Source of the DNA: Roseiarcus sp963709185
Lineage (GTDB): Bacteria > Pseudomonadota > Alphaproteobacteria > Rhizobiales > Beijerinckiaceae
DNA: 64,000 nt
Direction of reading: 5' to 3'
Assembly: GCA_963709185.1 (NCBI GenBank)
Contig: CAVPVQ010000022.1
Location: 700,179 to 764,178, forward strand
Shown here: piece after piece, positions 1 to 8,536 of the stretch
How the letters are laid out: each line of letters begins with the position of its first letter
Numbering within the stretch: the first letter of the stretch is position 1
The notes under the pieces: model-generated
The model's database searches: none
Told to the model about the DNA's origin: nothing
The model's input: only the letters and a program-made list of their open reading frames with translations
Translations under genes and position numbers: made by a program

Positions 1-417
1 CAGTTCGGCGAGATGCGCTTCGGTGTGGCGGGGGTGGGCGTGACGGGCAGGCGTTCGGTTCCGATCGCGACCCTGGACAGTCGATCGGTTGGATGTGGAT
101 GGCGTGACGTTCGAGCAGGAGATCGCTCGCCGCCTCGCCGCGCCCCGCGTCGCCCTCCATCAGCGGCGCGATATCCGGAGGATTGCCGAGGATAGGCAGG
201 CCCGCGGGGCGCTGCTCGGCGAGGGCGATGCCTCCGACGACCGGCGCGATGTCGCCATCCATCGAATTGAGGCTTTCGATGACGATCAGCCTGGCTCTCT
301 GCGGACCGGCCGCGATCAGCAAGCCTCGGGATAGGCGACATCGCCGCGTCGCCAGACCTGCTTTCGCAGCCTGACCGGCGCACGCCTTCGACGATCGAAT
401 TGTGACCCAGCGCGTCC
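1..417 (-). pseudogene. hemA: Decayed 5-aminolevulinate synthase (hemA) remnant, runs off the left edge
   Basis: Read on the minus strand, pieces of the ALAS sequence appear in correct order but in shifting frames. NSIVEGVRRSGCE is followed by KQVWRRGDVAYPEA, then LIAAGPQRARLIVIES and SMDGDIAP. The sequence then jumps straight to the C-terminal part (SDLLLERHAIHIQPI, ERLPVTPTP, RHTEAHLAEL). The part of the family that normally follows SMDGDIAP, including the catalytic-lysine segment, is missing. At least three frame changes separate the pieces. ALAS is normally about 400 residues and makes 5-aminolevulinate from glycine and succinyl-CoA. This copy cannot be functional, so an intact hemA must lie elsewhere. 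I see no homology to the ALAS N-terminus above about position 417. Confidence 0.8.
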
Positions 418-568
418 GGCCGCCTCCCGCGCGTCTTCAAGATTCGCCGCCGGGAATGACGGAATGCCTGTCCGACCTGGCGCCGTTCTCACGCGCTGAT
501 TCATGTCAAAGCCGCGCCGCTCGTTCAGCGCGAAGCCGATCGGGTGAGGGCGGGATTTCGCATCGGAC

Positions 569-582
569 TTGATCTGGATCAA
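569..582. promoter_or_regulatory. FNR/FixK-type box upstream of ccoN
   Basis: The sequence TTGATCTGGATCAA is a perfect match to the FNR/ANR/FixK consensus TTGAT-N4-ATCAA. It lies 83 bases before the chosen ccoN start, a normal place for an activating site of a cbb3 oxidase operon. The hemA remnant lies on the other side, so the box may once have served both genes. Confidence 0.85.
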
Positions 583-665
583 AGACAAATCAATCGGTTT
601 TCCGACATTGCTGGCGCGATTGGCGCAGCGCGACCTCGATGAACCCGCTGCGAAGGGGCACTCAC

Positions 666-2333
666 ATGACGCAGGCGTTGGCGCCGACAAAGATGATGAC
701 GATTGGCGAGGCCGGCCTCGTCATCATACTCACGCTCCTCGCCTTTCTATCGATTTTCATCGCCGCCAAAGCCTATGAGCCTGGTTTTGCTTTCCACGCG
801 ACGCTCTTCGTGATCGTCAGCGCCGGCGCGGTCTTCGCGATCTTCAATCGATATTCCAACCGTCCGGCGGAATTGCCGCCGCAAACGATCAACAACAGGC
901 CCAACTACAACATTGCGCCGATCAAGTTCATGACTTTCGCGGCGGTGTTCTGGGGAATCGCGGGGTTCACCGTTGGCCTCTACATCGCGCTGGAGCTTGC
1001 CTTTCCGGCGCTCAATCTCGATTTGCCGTGGATTACTTTCGGGAGGCTTCGACCTCTGCATACTTCGGCGGTGATATTCGCCTTCGGCGGCAATGTCCTG
1101 CTCGCCACCTCGTTTTACGTCGTGCAGCGGACCTGCCGCGCCAGACTCGCTGGGGACCTGGCGCCATGGTTCGTCGCTCTGGGCTACAATTTCTTCATTG
1201 TCATCGCCGGCACGGGCTACCTTCTCGGCATTACCCATTCGAAGGAATACGCCGAGCCCGAATGGTACGCCGACATTCTGCTCGTGTCGGTCTGGGTCAC
1301 CTATCTTCTCGTCTTCCTTGCGACGATATGGAAGCGAAGCGAGCCGCATATCTATGTGGCGAACTGGTTCTATCTGGCGTTCATCGTGACCATCGCTGTT
1401 TTGGTGCTCGGCAACAACGCGGCGATACCGGTTTCTATCTTTTCATCGAAATCCTACATCGTTTGGTCGGGTGTTCAGGATGCGATGATTCAATGGTGGT
1501 ACGGTCATAACGCCGTCGGCTTCTTCCTCACCGCCGGCTTCCTCGCCATCATGTACTATTTCATTCCCAAGCGAGCGGAACGGCCGATCTACTCCTACCG
1601 GCTTTCCATCATCCACTTTTGGGCTTTGATCTTCCTCTACATCTGGGCCGGCCCGCATCATCTCCACTACACGGCCCTGCCGGACTGGGCCCAGACGCTC
1701 GGCATGACGTTCTCGATCATGTTGTGGATGCCCTCGTGGGGCGGAATGATCAACGGGCTCATGACCCTGTCGGGCGCCTGGGACAAACTGCGCACCGATC
1801 CCGTGTTGCGGATGCTTGTCGTCTCGGTTGCGTTTTACGGCATGGCGACGTTTGAGGGGCCGCTGATGTCGATCAAGGAAGTGAATTCGCTCAGCCACTA
1901 CACGGACTGGGGCATCGGCCACGTCCATTCGGGCAGCTTGGGGTGGGTCGGCTTCGTCTCGTTCGGCGCGCTCTACTGCCTGGTGCCCTGGTTGTGGAAC
2001 CGCAAGGGCCTCTATTCCCTCAAGCTCGTAAACTGGCACTTCTGGATCGCGACGATCGGCATCGTCTTCTATATCTCCGCGATGTGGGTGGCCGGCATCA
2101 TGCAAGGCTTGATGTGGCGGGCGTACACAAGCCTTGGCTTCCTCGAATACTCCTTCGTCGAAACCACGCAGGCGCTCCACCCCATGTATGTCATTCGCGC
2201 GACGGGTGGGGCGCTGTTCCTCATCGGCGCTCTGATCATGGCCTACAATCTGGTCATGACCGTCATTGCGTCGCCGCAACTGGACGAGGTCTCGCAGCCA
2301 GGTCCTGCCTCGGCGCTCGCGCCCGCCGAATAA
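666..2333 (+). CDS. ccoN: cbb3-type cytochrome c oxidase subunit I (CcoN)
   Basis: Catalytic subunit of the high-affinity cbb3 oxidase. It reduces O2 at a heme b/heme b3-CuB centre in the inner membrane. The 555-residue protein is almost entirely membrane-spanning. The expected histidine ligands are visible: H132 in RLRPLHTS, H281 in WWYGHN, H331-H332 in AGPHHLH, and H419/H421 in GHVHSG. Tyrosines after GFLAIM fit the catalytic Tyr of this subfamily. The ATG at 666 is chosen because GAAGGGG lies about 9 bases upstream; an in-frame ATG at 639 has no ribosome site. First gene of ccoNOQPGHIS, preceded by a perfect FNR box. Confidence 0.97.
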   Translation: MTQALAPTKMMTIGEAGLVIILTLLAFLSIFIAAKAYEPGFAFHATLFVIVSAGAVFAIFNRYSNRPAELPPQTINNRPNYNIAPIKFMTFAAVFWGIAGFTVGLYIALELAFPALNLDLPWITFGRLRPLHTSAVIFAFGGNVLLATSFYVVQRTCRARLAGDLAPWFVALGYNFFIVIAGTGYLLGITHSKEYAEPEWYADILLVSVWVTYLLVFLATIWKRSEPHIYVANWFYLAFIVTIAVLVLGNNAAIPVSIFSSKSYIVWSGVQDAMIQWWYGHNAVGFFLTAGFLAIMYYFIPKRAERPIYSYRLSIIHFWALIFLYIWAGPHHLHYTALPDWAQTLGMTFSIMLWMPSWGGMINGLMTLSGAWDKLRTDPVLRMLVVSVAFYGMATFEGPLMSIKEVNSLSHYTDWGIGHVHSGSLGWVGFVSFGALYCLVPWLWNRKGLYSLKLVNWHFWIATIGIVFYISAMWVAGIMQGLMWRAYTSLGFLEYSFVETTQALHPMYVIRATGGALFLIGALIMAYNLVMTVIASPQLDEVSQPGPASALAPAE

Positions 2334-2343
2334 GGACAGGATC

Positions 2344-3099
2344 ATGGCTGCCAAGACTTCGAGCCGTTCCGTTTGGGTCCGTCACCAGGCCCTGGAGAAA
2401 AACTCGATCCTCCTCTTGATCGGCATTCTGATCGCCATCTCCATCGGCGGTCTGGTCGAGGTGCTGCCGCTCTTCTATCTGAAAAGCACCATCGAGAAGG
2501 TCGACGGCGTGCGGCCCTATTCGCCGCTGGAGCTTGCGGGCTTCAACATCTACGTGCGCGAAGGCTGCTACCTCTGCCACTCGCAGATGATCCGTCCGCT
2601 GCGCGACGAGGTCGAGCGCTACGGTCACTATTCGTTGGCGGCCGAAAGCATGTACGATCACCCGTTCCAATGGGGATCGAAGCGCAACGGTCCGGATCTG
2701 GCGCGCGTGGGCGGCAAATATTCCGACGACTGGCAGCGCGATCATTTGCGCGATCCTCGGGCCGTCGTGCCCGGCTCCATCATGCCCCGCTATCCCTGGC
2801 TGGAGAGGACGCCGCTCGATGGAACGCACATCGGCGAGCATCTGGCGACGCTCGCGATGACGGGCGTTCCCTACACCAAGGAGATGATCGATAACGCCGC
2901 GGCCGATCTTCAGGCGCAAGGGACGGCGGACGATCCGCACGCGGCCGATCTGCAGAGGCGATATCCCAAGGCGATCGTACGCGACTTTGGAGGTTCGAAG
3001 GGCGAACTGACCGAAGCCGATGCTCTCATCGCCTACCTGCAGCGCCTCGGCACGCAAGTCGACTTCAAACTCTATGACGACAAAGCCAACATTCGCTGA
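2344..3099 (+). CDS. ccoO: cbb3 oxidase monoheme cytochrome c subunit II (CcoO)
   Basis: Membrane-anchored monoheme c-type cytochrome that passes electrons to CcoN. The 251-residue protein has one N-terminal membrane segment (about residues 20-45) followed by the heme motif CYLCH (C75, C78, H79). A later methionine-containing stretch (SIMPRYPW) fits the distal Met ligand. The ATG at 2344 follows AAGGACAGG and starts 10 bases after the ccoN stop. The downstream heme and sequence features are those of the FixO family. Confidence 0.97.
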   Translation: MAAKTSSRSVWVRHQALEKNSILLLIGILIAISIGGLVEVLPLFYLKSTIEKVDGVRPYSPLELAGFNIYVREGCYLCHSQMIRPLRDEVERYGHYSLAAESMYDHPFQWGSKRNGPDLARVGGKYSDDWQRDHLRDPRAVVPGSIMPRYPWLERTPLDGTHIGEHLATLAMTGVPYTKEMIDNAAADLQAQGTADDPHAADLQRRYPKAIVRDFGGSKGELTEADALIAYLQRLGTQVDFKLYDDKANIR

Positions 3100-3108
3100 A
3101 AGACGATC

Positions 3109-3261
3109 ATGTCAACCTATGAAGTTCTGCAAGGTTTTGTCGCGTCGTTCGGCCTCGCCTATTTCGGGCTGATCTGTGTGATCGCGCTGACTTATGCGCT
3201 GCTGCCGTCGAAGCGCGGCGCTTTCGACGAGGCTGCGCAGATTCCGTTGCGGGAGGATTGA
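3109..3261 (+). CDS. ccoQ: cbb3 oxidase small subunit IV (CcoQ)
   Basis: A 50-residue protein beginning MSTYEVLQGF, with a single membrane helix (roughly residues 10-32) and a short acidic tail. CcoQ/FixQ stabilises the interaction of CcoP with the CcoNO core. It sits 9 bases after ccoO and 3 bases before ccoP, which is the canonical position. Assignment rests on position, size and topology, since the family is weakly conserved. Confidence 0.92.
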   Translation: MSTYEVLQGFVASFGLAYFGLICVIALTYALLPSKRGAFDEAAQIPLRED

Positions 3262-3264
3262 TCG

Positions 3265-4158
3265 ATGTCCGAAGACCCGGCGGAATCCAGACGAGAGATG
3301 ACGGACGCTCATTCCGGCAAGGCCACAACGGGGCACGAATGGGATGGCATCAAGGAACTCAACACCCCGCTCCCGCGATGGTGGCTCTACACGTTCTACG
3401 CCTGCATCGTCTGGGCGGTGGGCTACTGGTTCGTCTATCCCTCATGGCCGCTGTTGTCGGGCTACACGCATGGCTTCCTGGGATGGCAGTCGCGCGCCGC
3501 GGTCGTCGTCGATCTCGCCGATCTGAAGGCGCAGCGCGCGCCAATGAACGACAAGATCGCCAAGGCGTCGCTCGCCGAGATTGAAAAGTCCCCCGAGCTG
3601 CTGTCTTTCGCCCGCGCCCAGGGGGCGGCGGTCTTCGCGATCAATTGTTCGCCATGCCACGGCGCCGGTGGACAGGGCTCGCGAGGGTATCCGAACCTGA
3701 ACGCCGACCGTTGGATCTGGGGCGGCACCCTTGATGAAATCGCCGCGACAATCACCCACGGCGCCCGGTGGACCGCCGATCCGGACACGCATTCTACGAT
3801 GATGCCCTCTTTTGGCCGCGAGGGCATTCTCAAGCCGGAAGAAATATCGTCCGTGGCGGATTATGTGCGAACCTTGTCGGGCAACGCACCCGCATCCGGC
3901 GCCGACCTGACGCGCGGCAAGAAAATATTCGCCGACAATTGCGCGGTCTGCCACGGCGACGAAGGCAAGGGTAACAAGGAGCTCGGCGCTCCCGATCTGA
4001 CGACGCAAGTCTGGCTCTACGGGCCGACCAAGGCCGATATTGTTCAGCGTGTGACCAATGGCGGTGGCGGCGTGATGCCTGCTTGGGGTCTGAAGTTCGA
4101 CGCGCCGACGGTCAAGACGCTCGCCGTATTCGTCCACAGTCTGGGCGGCGGGCAATGA
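3265..4158 (+). CDS. ccoP: cbb3 oxidase diheme cytochrome c subunit III (CcoP)
   Basis: Diheme cytochrome c that receives electrons from soluble c-type cytochromes and delivers them through CcoO to CcoN. The 297-residue protein has a membrane segment at about residues 38-66 and two heme sites: CSPCH (C128, C131, H132) and CAVCH (C226, C229, H230). Distal methionine candidates are in MMPSFG and VMPAWG. Length and domain order match FixP. Its TGA overlaps the ATG of ccoG, showing translational coupling. Confidence 0.97.
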   Translation: MSEDPAESRREMTDAHSGKATTGHEWDGIKELNTPLPRWWLYTFYACIVWAVGYWFVYPSWPLLSGYTHGFLGWQSRAAVVVDLADLKAQRAPMNDKIAKASLAEIEKSPELLSFARAQGAAVFAINCSPCHGAGGQGSRGYPNLNADRWIWGGTLDEIAATITHGARWTADPDTHSTMMPSFGREGILKPEEISSVADYVRTLSGNAPASGADLTRGKKIFADNCAVCHGDEGKGNKELGAPDLTTQVWLYGPTKADIVQRVTNGGGGVMPAWGLKFDAPTVKTLAVFVHSLGGGQ

Positions 4159-5609
4159 CATCGCTCGACGCCGACGTGGAGGACGACGACGTCGATGGCC
4201 CACTCTACGCCTCGGCGACGCGCGTCTATCCGCAAAGCGTCCATGGTTTCTATCGCCGCATCAAATGGAGCATTCTCTGCGCGACGCTCGGAGTCTACTA
4301 TCTTCTGCCGTTCGTGCGCTGGGATCGAGGGCCGAGCGAGCCGCGTCAAGCGGTGCTGGTCGATCTGGCGCACCGACGCCTCTATTTCTTCTCCATCGAA
4401 ATATGGCCCCAGGAAGTCTACTACCTGACCGGATTGCTGATCCTCGCCGCGATGGTTCTGTTTCTGATGAACGCCGTCGCAGGGCGCATCTGGTGCGGCT
4501 ATCTCTGCCCGCAAACGGTGTGGACCGATCTGTTCTTCTTGGTCGAGCGGCTGGTCGAAGGCGACCGACGCGAGCGCATGCGCAAGGATGCCGGCCCCTG
4601 GACCTTCCACCGCGTCAGGGAGAAGGTCCTGAAACACGCCCTCTGGCTGGCGATCGCGTGGTGGACCGGCGGCGCGTGGGTCCTCTATTTCAGCGATGCG
4701 CCGACGTTGGTGCGCGAACTCGCGACCTTCCAGGCGCCCGCTGTGGCCTGGATATGGATCGGCATCCTGACGTTCACGACTTATGTGCTCGCCGGCTTCA
4801 TGCGCGAACAAGTCTGTCTCTACATGTGCCCTTGGCCGCGCATCCAGGCGGCGATGACGGATGAGAACGCGCTCAACGTCACCTACCGCCGGGATCGCGG
4901 CGAAAACCGGATGTCGCTCAAGAAAGCGACGGCCATGCGGGCGCTTGGCGAACAGGCCGGCGATTGCATCGATTGCAACCAATGCGTCGCCGTCTGCCCC
5001 ACCGGCGTCGACATCCGCGGCGGGGACAATCTGGGATGCATACAGTGCGGGCTGTGCATCGACGCTTGCGATGCGGTCATGAAAAAGATCGGTCGCCCGC
5101 CGCGCCTCATCGCCTATGACACCGAAGTCAATATCGAGCGCCGCCGCGCCGGCAAGCCCAATGCGTTCAAGCCGATCAGGGCGCGCACGATTCTCTATGT
5201 CGTGGTGATCGCCCTGGTCGGCGCGGTCATGACGACGACCCTGGCGACGCGCGTCGATCTCGGAGTCGCCGCCATCCATGATCGCAATCCGATGTTCGTC
5301 AAGACGGCGGATGGTTCGATCCGCAATGGTTTTGTCATCCGCCTCGTCAATCGATCATCCGATAGCCGCGCTTTTGCGATCGGCGTGGAAGGCTCCGAGG
5401 TCCCGCGCCTGCAAGCGGTCGGCATCGACAGCGGCGGCGACGGCAAGTTGATCGCGCAAGTGGGACCGGATCAGACGCGCGAGATACGCGTGACGGCGAC
5501 GCTGGCGGCAGCGGTCAAACGGCCGACGACCCAGGATATCGTCTTCCGGATTGTCGATCTTGCAACCGGCGAGACAGCGGTCGTGAAGGATCATTTTGAC
5601 GCGCCATGA
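4155..5609 (+). CDS. ccoG: cbb3 assembly iron-sulfur protein (CcoG/FixG/RdxA)
   Basis: Membrane ferredoxin-like protein linked to cbb3 assembly; family members have been shown to reduce copper for delivery to CcoN. The 484-residue protein has several membrane helices and two ferredoxin clusters (C271-C274-C277-C281 and C295-C298-C301-C305). Two further Cys pairs are in RIWCGYLCPQ and CLYMCPWPR. A periplasmic Ig-like C-terminal domain follows, as in FixG. The ATG at 4155 overlaps the ccoP stop (ATGA). Confidence 0.95.
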   Translation: MTSLDADVEDDDVDGPLYASATRVYPQSVHGFYRRIKWSILCATLGVYYLLPFVRWDRGPSEPRQAVLVDLAHRRLYFFSIEIWPQEVYYLTGLLILAAMVLFLMNAVAGRIWCGYLCPQTVWTDLFFLVERLVEGDRRERMRKDAGPWTFHRVREKVLKHALWLAIAWWTGGAWVLYFSDAPTLVRELATFQAPAVAWIWIGILTFTTYVLAGFMREQVCLYMCPWPRIQAAMTDENALNVTYRRDRGENRMSLKKATAMRALGEQAGDCIDCNQCVAVCPTGVDIRGGDNLGCIQCGLCIDACDAVMKKIGRPPRLIAYDTEVNIERRRAGKPNAFKPIRARTILYVVVIALVGAVMTTTLATRVDLGVAAIHDRNPMFVKTADGSIRNGFVIRLVNRSSDSRAFAIGVEGSEVPRLQAVGIDSGGDGKLIAQVGPDQTREIRVTATLAAAVKRPTTQDIVFRIVDLATGETAVVKDHFDAP

Positions 5610-5637
5610 TGTGACGCGAAAGGCCAAGGAGGCGACC

Positions 5638-6165
5638 GTGATCGTTCAAACAGACGCAATATCGAGCGATCGCTCCGTTGACCGCGGCACACGGTTCACC
5701 GGGTGGATGGCGCTGGCGATCCTGGCCGGTTTTTTCGGCACGATATTCTTCGCCAACGGCTCGCTGGTCTACTACGCCTTGTCGACTTTCAGCGGCGAGG
5801 AGGAAGCGAGCCCTTACGAGCACGGCCTTGCCTATGACAAGGACATTGCGGCCGCGCGCGAACAGGACGCCCGACAATGGCGTGTCTCGATCAACGCCTT
5901 GCGACCGCAGCGCGGGGCGCCAGCCTCCGTCGAGGTCGCCATGCGCGACGCCGACGATAAGCCGTTGCAAGGCCTCACGGTGAACGCCACGTTCGAATTT
6001 CCGACCGACAAGGGACTCGACAAGCATGCTGTCCTCAACGAGGGGGCGCCGGGCGAGTATCGCGCCGTCACTTCGTTGCAGGAGGGTCAGTGGGACCTGA
6101 TCATTGAAGCCCGGCGCGACGGCGCGCGGTTGTTTCGATCGCGCAACAGGATCAATTTGCGGTAG
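5638..6165 (+). CDS. ccoH: cbb3 assembly protein CcoH (FixH)
   Basis: FixH-family protein needed for cbb3 maturation and associated with the oxidase and the CcoI copper pump. From the GTG at 5638 it is 175 residues, with one membrane helix (about residues 22-42, GWMALAILAGFFGTIFFANG) and a periplasmic beta-rich domain. The GTG is preferred because a strong AAGGAGG lies five bases upstream (5626-5632). An in-frame ATG at 5596 would overlap ccoG by 14 bases and has no good ribosome site. Confidence 0.9.
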   Translation: MIVQTDAISSDRSVDRGTRFTGWMALAILAGFFGTIFFANGSLVYYALSTFSGEEEASPYEHGLAYDKDIAAAREQDARQWRVSINALRPQRGAPASVEVAMRDADDKPLQGLTVNATFEFPTDKGLDKHAVLNEGAPGEYRAVTSLQEGQWDLIIEARRDGARLFRSRNRINLR

Positions 6166-6173
6166 GGGGTCCG

Positions 6174-8375
6174 ATGACTGCGAGTGTCGATCTTTCGACC
6201 TTCGTGCGCCATCACGATGACGGTTCAGCGCGATTGGATCTTGCGGTCGACGGCATAACCTGCGCGGCCTGCATCGGCGATATCGAGGGCGCCTTGGCTC
6301 GGCTGCCCGGGCTTCTGCGTGTGCGGCTCAACTACACGAGCCGCCGCCTGACGATCGAATGGGCGGAAGGCTCGCTTGATCCGGCGAAGGTGCTCGAAAG
6401 ACTCTCGGGCATCGGCTATCGCGCCTATCCATTCTCGAACAATGACGAGGAGGATGTCGAGGCGAGACAGGCCCGCTGGCTTTTGCGCTGTCTCGCGGTC
6501 GCCGGCTTCGCAGCTATGAATGTCATGCTGTTGTCGGTGTCGGTGTGGGCTGGGAACGCCAGCGACATCACGCTGGAAACGCGCGATTTCTTTCACTGGC
6601 TTTCCGCTCTCATCGTCTTGCCGGCGGCTGCTTTCGCCGGCCAGCCGTTCTTCCGGAGCGCCTTTCGCGCTCTGCGCGCCGGCGCCCTCAACATGGATGT
6701 GCCGATTTCGCTCGGCATATTTCTGGCGCTGACCATGTCCGTCGTCGAGACGGTCAATCATTCGGCGCATGCCTATTTCGACTCGGCCATCATGCTGATG
6801 TTTTTCCTGTTGATCGGCCGCTATTGCGATCTCGCGATGCGGCGCAAGACGCGCGCCGTGGCCGCCAATTTGGCCGCGTTGCGCACGCCGATGGCGACAC
6901 GCATCGACGCGGGCGGCGAAGCCGTGGTGGTGCCCGCGAGCGTGTTGCGGCCGGGCGACGTCGTGCTGGTTCGACCGGGCGATCGCGCGCCCGCCGACGG
7001 CGTCGTCATATCGGGACGTTCTGAAATCGACGAAAGCCTGATCACCGGCGAAACCTTGCACCGTCTCGCGGCGCGGGGGTCCGACATCTACGCCGGGACA
7101 TTGAACTTCGGCGGCGCCTTGCGAGTCCGGGTGCGCGCCGCGGCGGGATCCAGTCTGCTCGATGAAATCGAGCGGCTGGTCGAGGGCGCCGTCGGCCGAA
7201 AGGCGCAATATCAGCGGCTCGCCGACCGCGCCGCGCGGCTCTACGCGCCGGTCGTCCATCTCACCGCGCTGGCGACCGCCATCGGCTGGCTCATCAGCGG
7301 CTCCTCGCTGCATGACGCAATCATCGCGGCGATCGCCGTGCTGATCATCACCTGTCCCTGCGCCCTGGCCCTGGCGATTCCCGCAGTCCAGGTCGTGGCT
7401 TCCGGCGCGCTGTTCAAAAGCGGGGTGTTGCTGAATTCCGGAGACGCGATCGAGCGCCTCGCCAGGATCGACACGGTCGTCTTCGACAAGACGGGAACGC
7501 TGACCCTCCCGGAGGCGAGCATCGTCAACGCCGCCGCGTTCAATTCCGCGCTATTGCGGACGGCCGCCCGGCTTGCGCTGACCAGCCATCATCCGCTCGC
7601 CAAGGTCGTGGCGGCGCAAACGCCCGGCTGCGAACCATTCGACGGGGCCGACGAGACGCCCGGCCTCGGGGTGTCCGCGATGGTCGATGGGACCGAGGCG
7701 CGATTGGGGAGCGCCGCATTTTGCGGGCTGGAGGCGCAAGCCGAAGCCGCGCGCGTCGGCGATCCGCAAGCGTCAATCATCGCATTCCGGCATGGCGCTC
7801 TGGAGGCCGTCTTTGTGGTCCGCCAGGCGTTGCGCCCCGACGCGAAGGCGACCATCGCGGCCTTGCGCAGGAACGGACTGAAGGTGATCATTCTGTCTGG
7901 CGACCGCGCCACCGCCGTTGAGGCGGCCGCACGGACTCTTGGCGTTGAAGCGTGGCGCGCCGCCATGAAGCCGGATGACAAGATTGCATTTCTCGAAAGC
8001 CTTGAGGCGATGGGCGGCAAGACGCTCATGGTCGGCGACGGGTTGAACGACGCGCCGGCGCTCGCAGCCGCCTATGTCTCGCTTTCCCCGGCCACCGGCG
8101 CGGAAGTCGCTCAGGCGTCGTCCGACGCCGTCTTTCTCGGGGACAGGCTCGCGCCGGTGCTTGATGCGACTCAGATAAGTAAGGTCGCCCGTGCGATCAT
8201 GCGCCAGAATCTCTGGCTTGCGGTCGTCTACAATCTCGTGGCCGTGCCGCTGGCGATTGCCGGCCTTGTCACGCCGCTCATCGCGGCGTTGGCGATGTCT
8301 GGATCGTCGATCGTGGTCACGCTGAATGCTTTGCGCGCGCACGCGCCGCGGCTGCCCGGGGGCCGCGCCCAATGA
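6174..8375 (+). CDS. ccoI: Copper-translocating P-type ATPase CcoI (FixI)
   Basis: P1B-type ATPase that exports copper across the inner membrane for insertion into the CuB site of CcoN. The 733-residue protein has an N-terminal heavy-metal domain with CAAC (C30, C33). The transport motif is CPC (C394-P395-C396) and the phosphorylation motif is DKTGTLT (D438). TGE is in the actuator domain and GDGLNDAPAL in the hinge. It starts 8 bases after ccoH and overlaps ccoS by ATGA. In this operon the role is oxidase assembly rather than detoxification. Confidence 0.96.
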   Translation: MTASVDLSTFVRHHDDGSARLDLAVDGITCAACIGDIEGALARLPGLLRVRLNYTSRRLTIEWAEGSLDPAKVLERLSGIGYRAYPFSNNDEEDVEARQARWLLRCLAVAGFAAMNVMLLSVSVWAGNASDITLETRDFFHWLSALIVLPAAAFAGQPFFRSAFRALRAGALNMDVPISLGIFLALTMSVVETVNHSAHAYFDSAIMLMFFLLIGRYCDLAMRRKTRAVAANLAALRTPMATRIDAGGEAVVVPASVLRPGDVVLVRPGDRAPADGVVISGRSEIDESLITGETLHRLAARGSDIYAGTLNFGGALRVRVRAAAGSSLLDEIERLVEGAVGRKAQYQRLADRAARLYAPVVHLTALATAIGWLISGSSLHDAIIAAIAVLIITCPCALALAIPAVQVVASGALFKSGVLLNSGDAIERLARIDTVVFDKTGTLTLPEASIVNAAAFNSALLRTAARLALTSHHPLAKVVAAQTPGCEPFDGADETPGLGVSAMVDGTEARLGSAAFCGLEAQAEAARVGDPQASIIAFRHGALEAVFVVRQALRPDAKATIAALRRNGLKVIILSGDRATAVEAAARTLGVEAWRAAMKPDDKIAFLESLEAMGGKTLMVGDGLNDAPALAAAYVSLSPATGAEVAQASSDAVFLGDRLAPVLDATQISKVARAIMRQNLWLAVVYNLVAVPLAIAGLVTPLIAALAMSGSSIVVTLNALRAHAPRLPGGRAQ

Positions 8376-8536
8376 CAATTCTGCTCGTTCTCGTTCCGCT
8401 GGCTCTGTCCCTCGGCGGGCTCGGGCTGGCCGCCTTCCTGTGGTCGCTGCGGAGCGGCCAATATGACGATTTGGACGGCGCGGCCGTGCGCGTGCTTTCC
8501 GACGACGATCTTGCCCCGGAGGATCGCGGCCTATGA
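8372..8536 (+). CDS. ccoS: cbb3 maturation protein CcoS (FixS)
   Basis: A 54-residue protein with one N-terminal membrane helix (LLVLVPLALSLGGLGLAAF). The acidic tail begins RSGQYDDLDGAAVRVL, the family signature of Gly/Tyr-Asp-Asp/Glu after the helix. CcoS is needed for cofactor insertion into CcoN. Both ends overlap neighbours by ATGA (ccoI and the downstream transporter), so the three are translationally coupled. Confidence 0.94.
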   Translation: MTILLVLVPLALSLGGLGLAAFLWSLRSGQYDDLDGAAVRVLSDDDLAPEDRGL

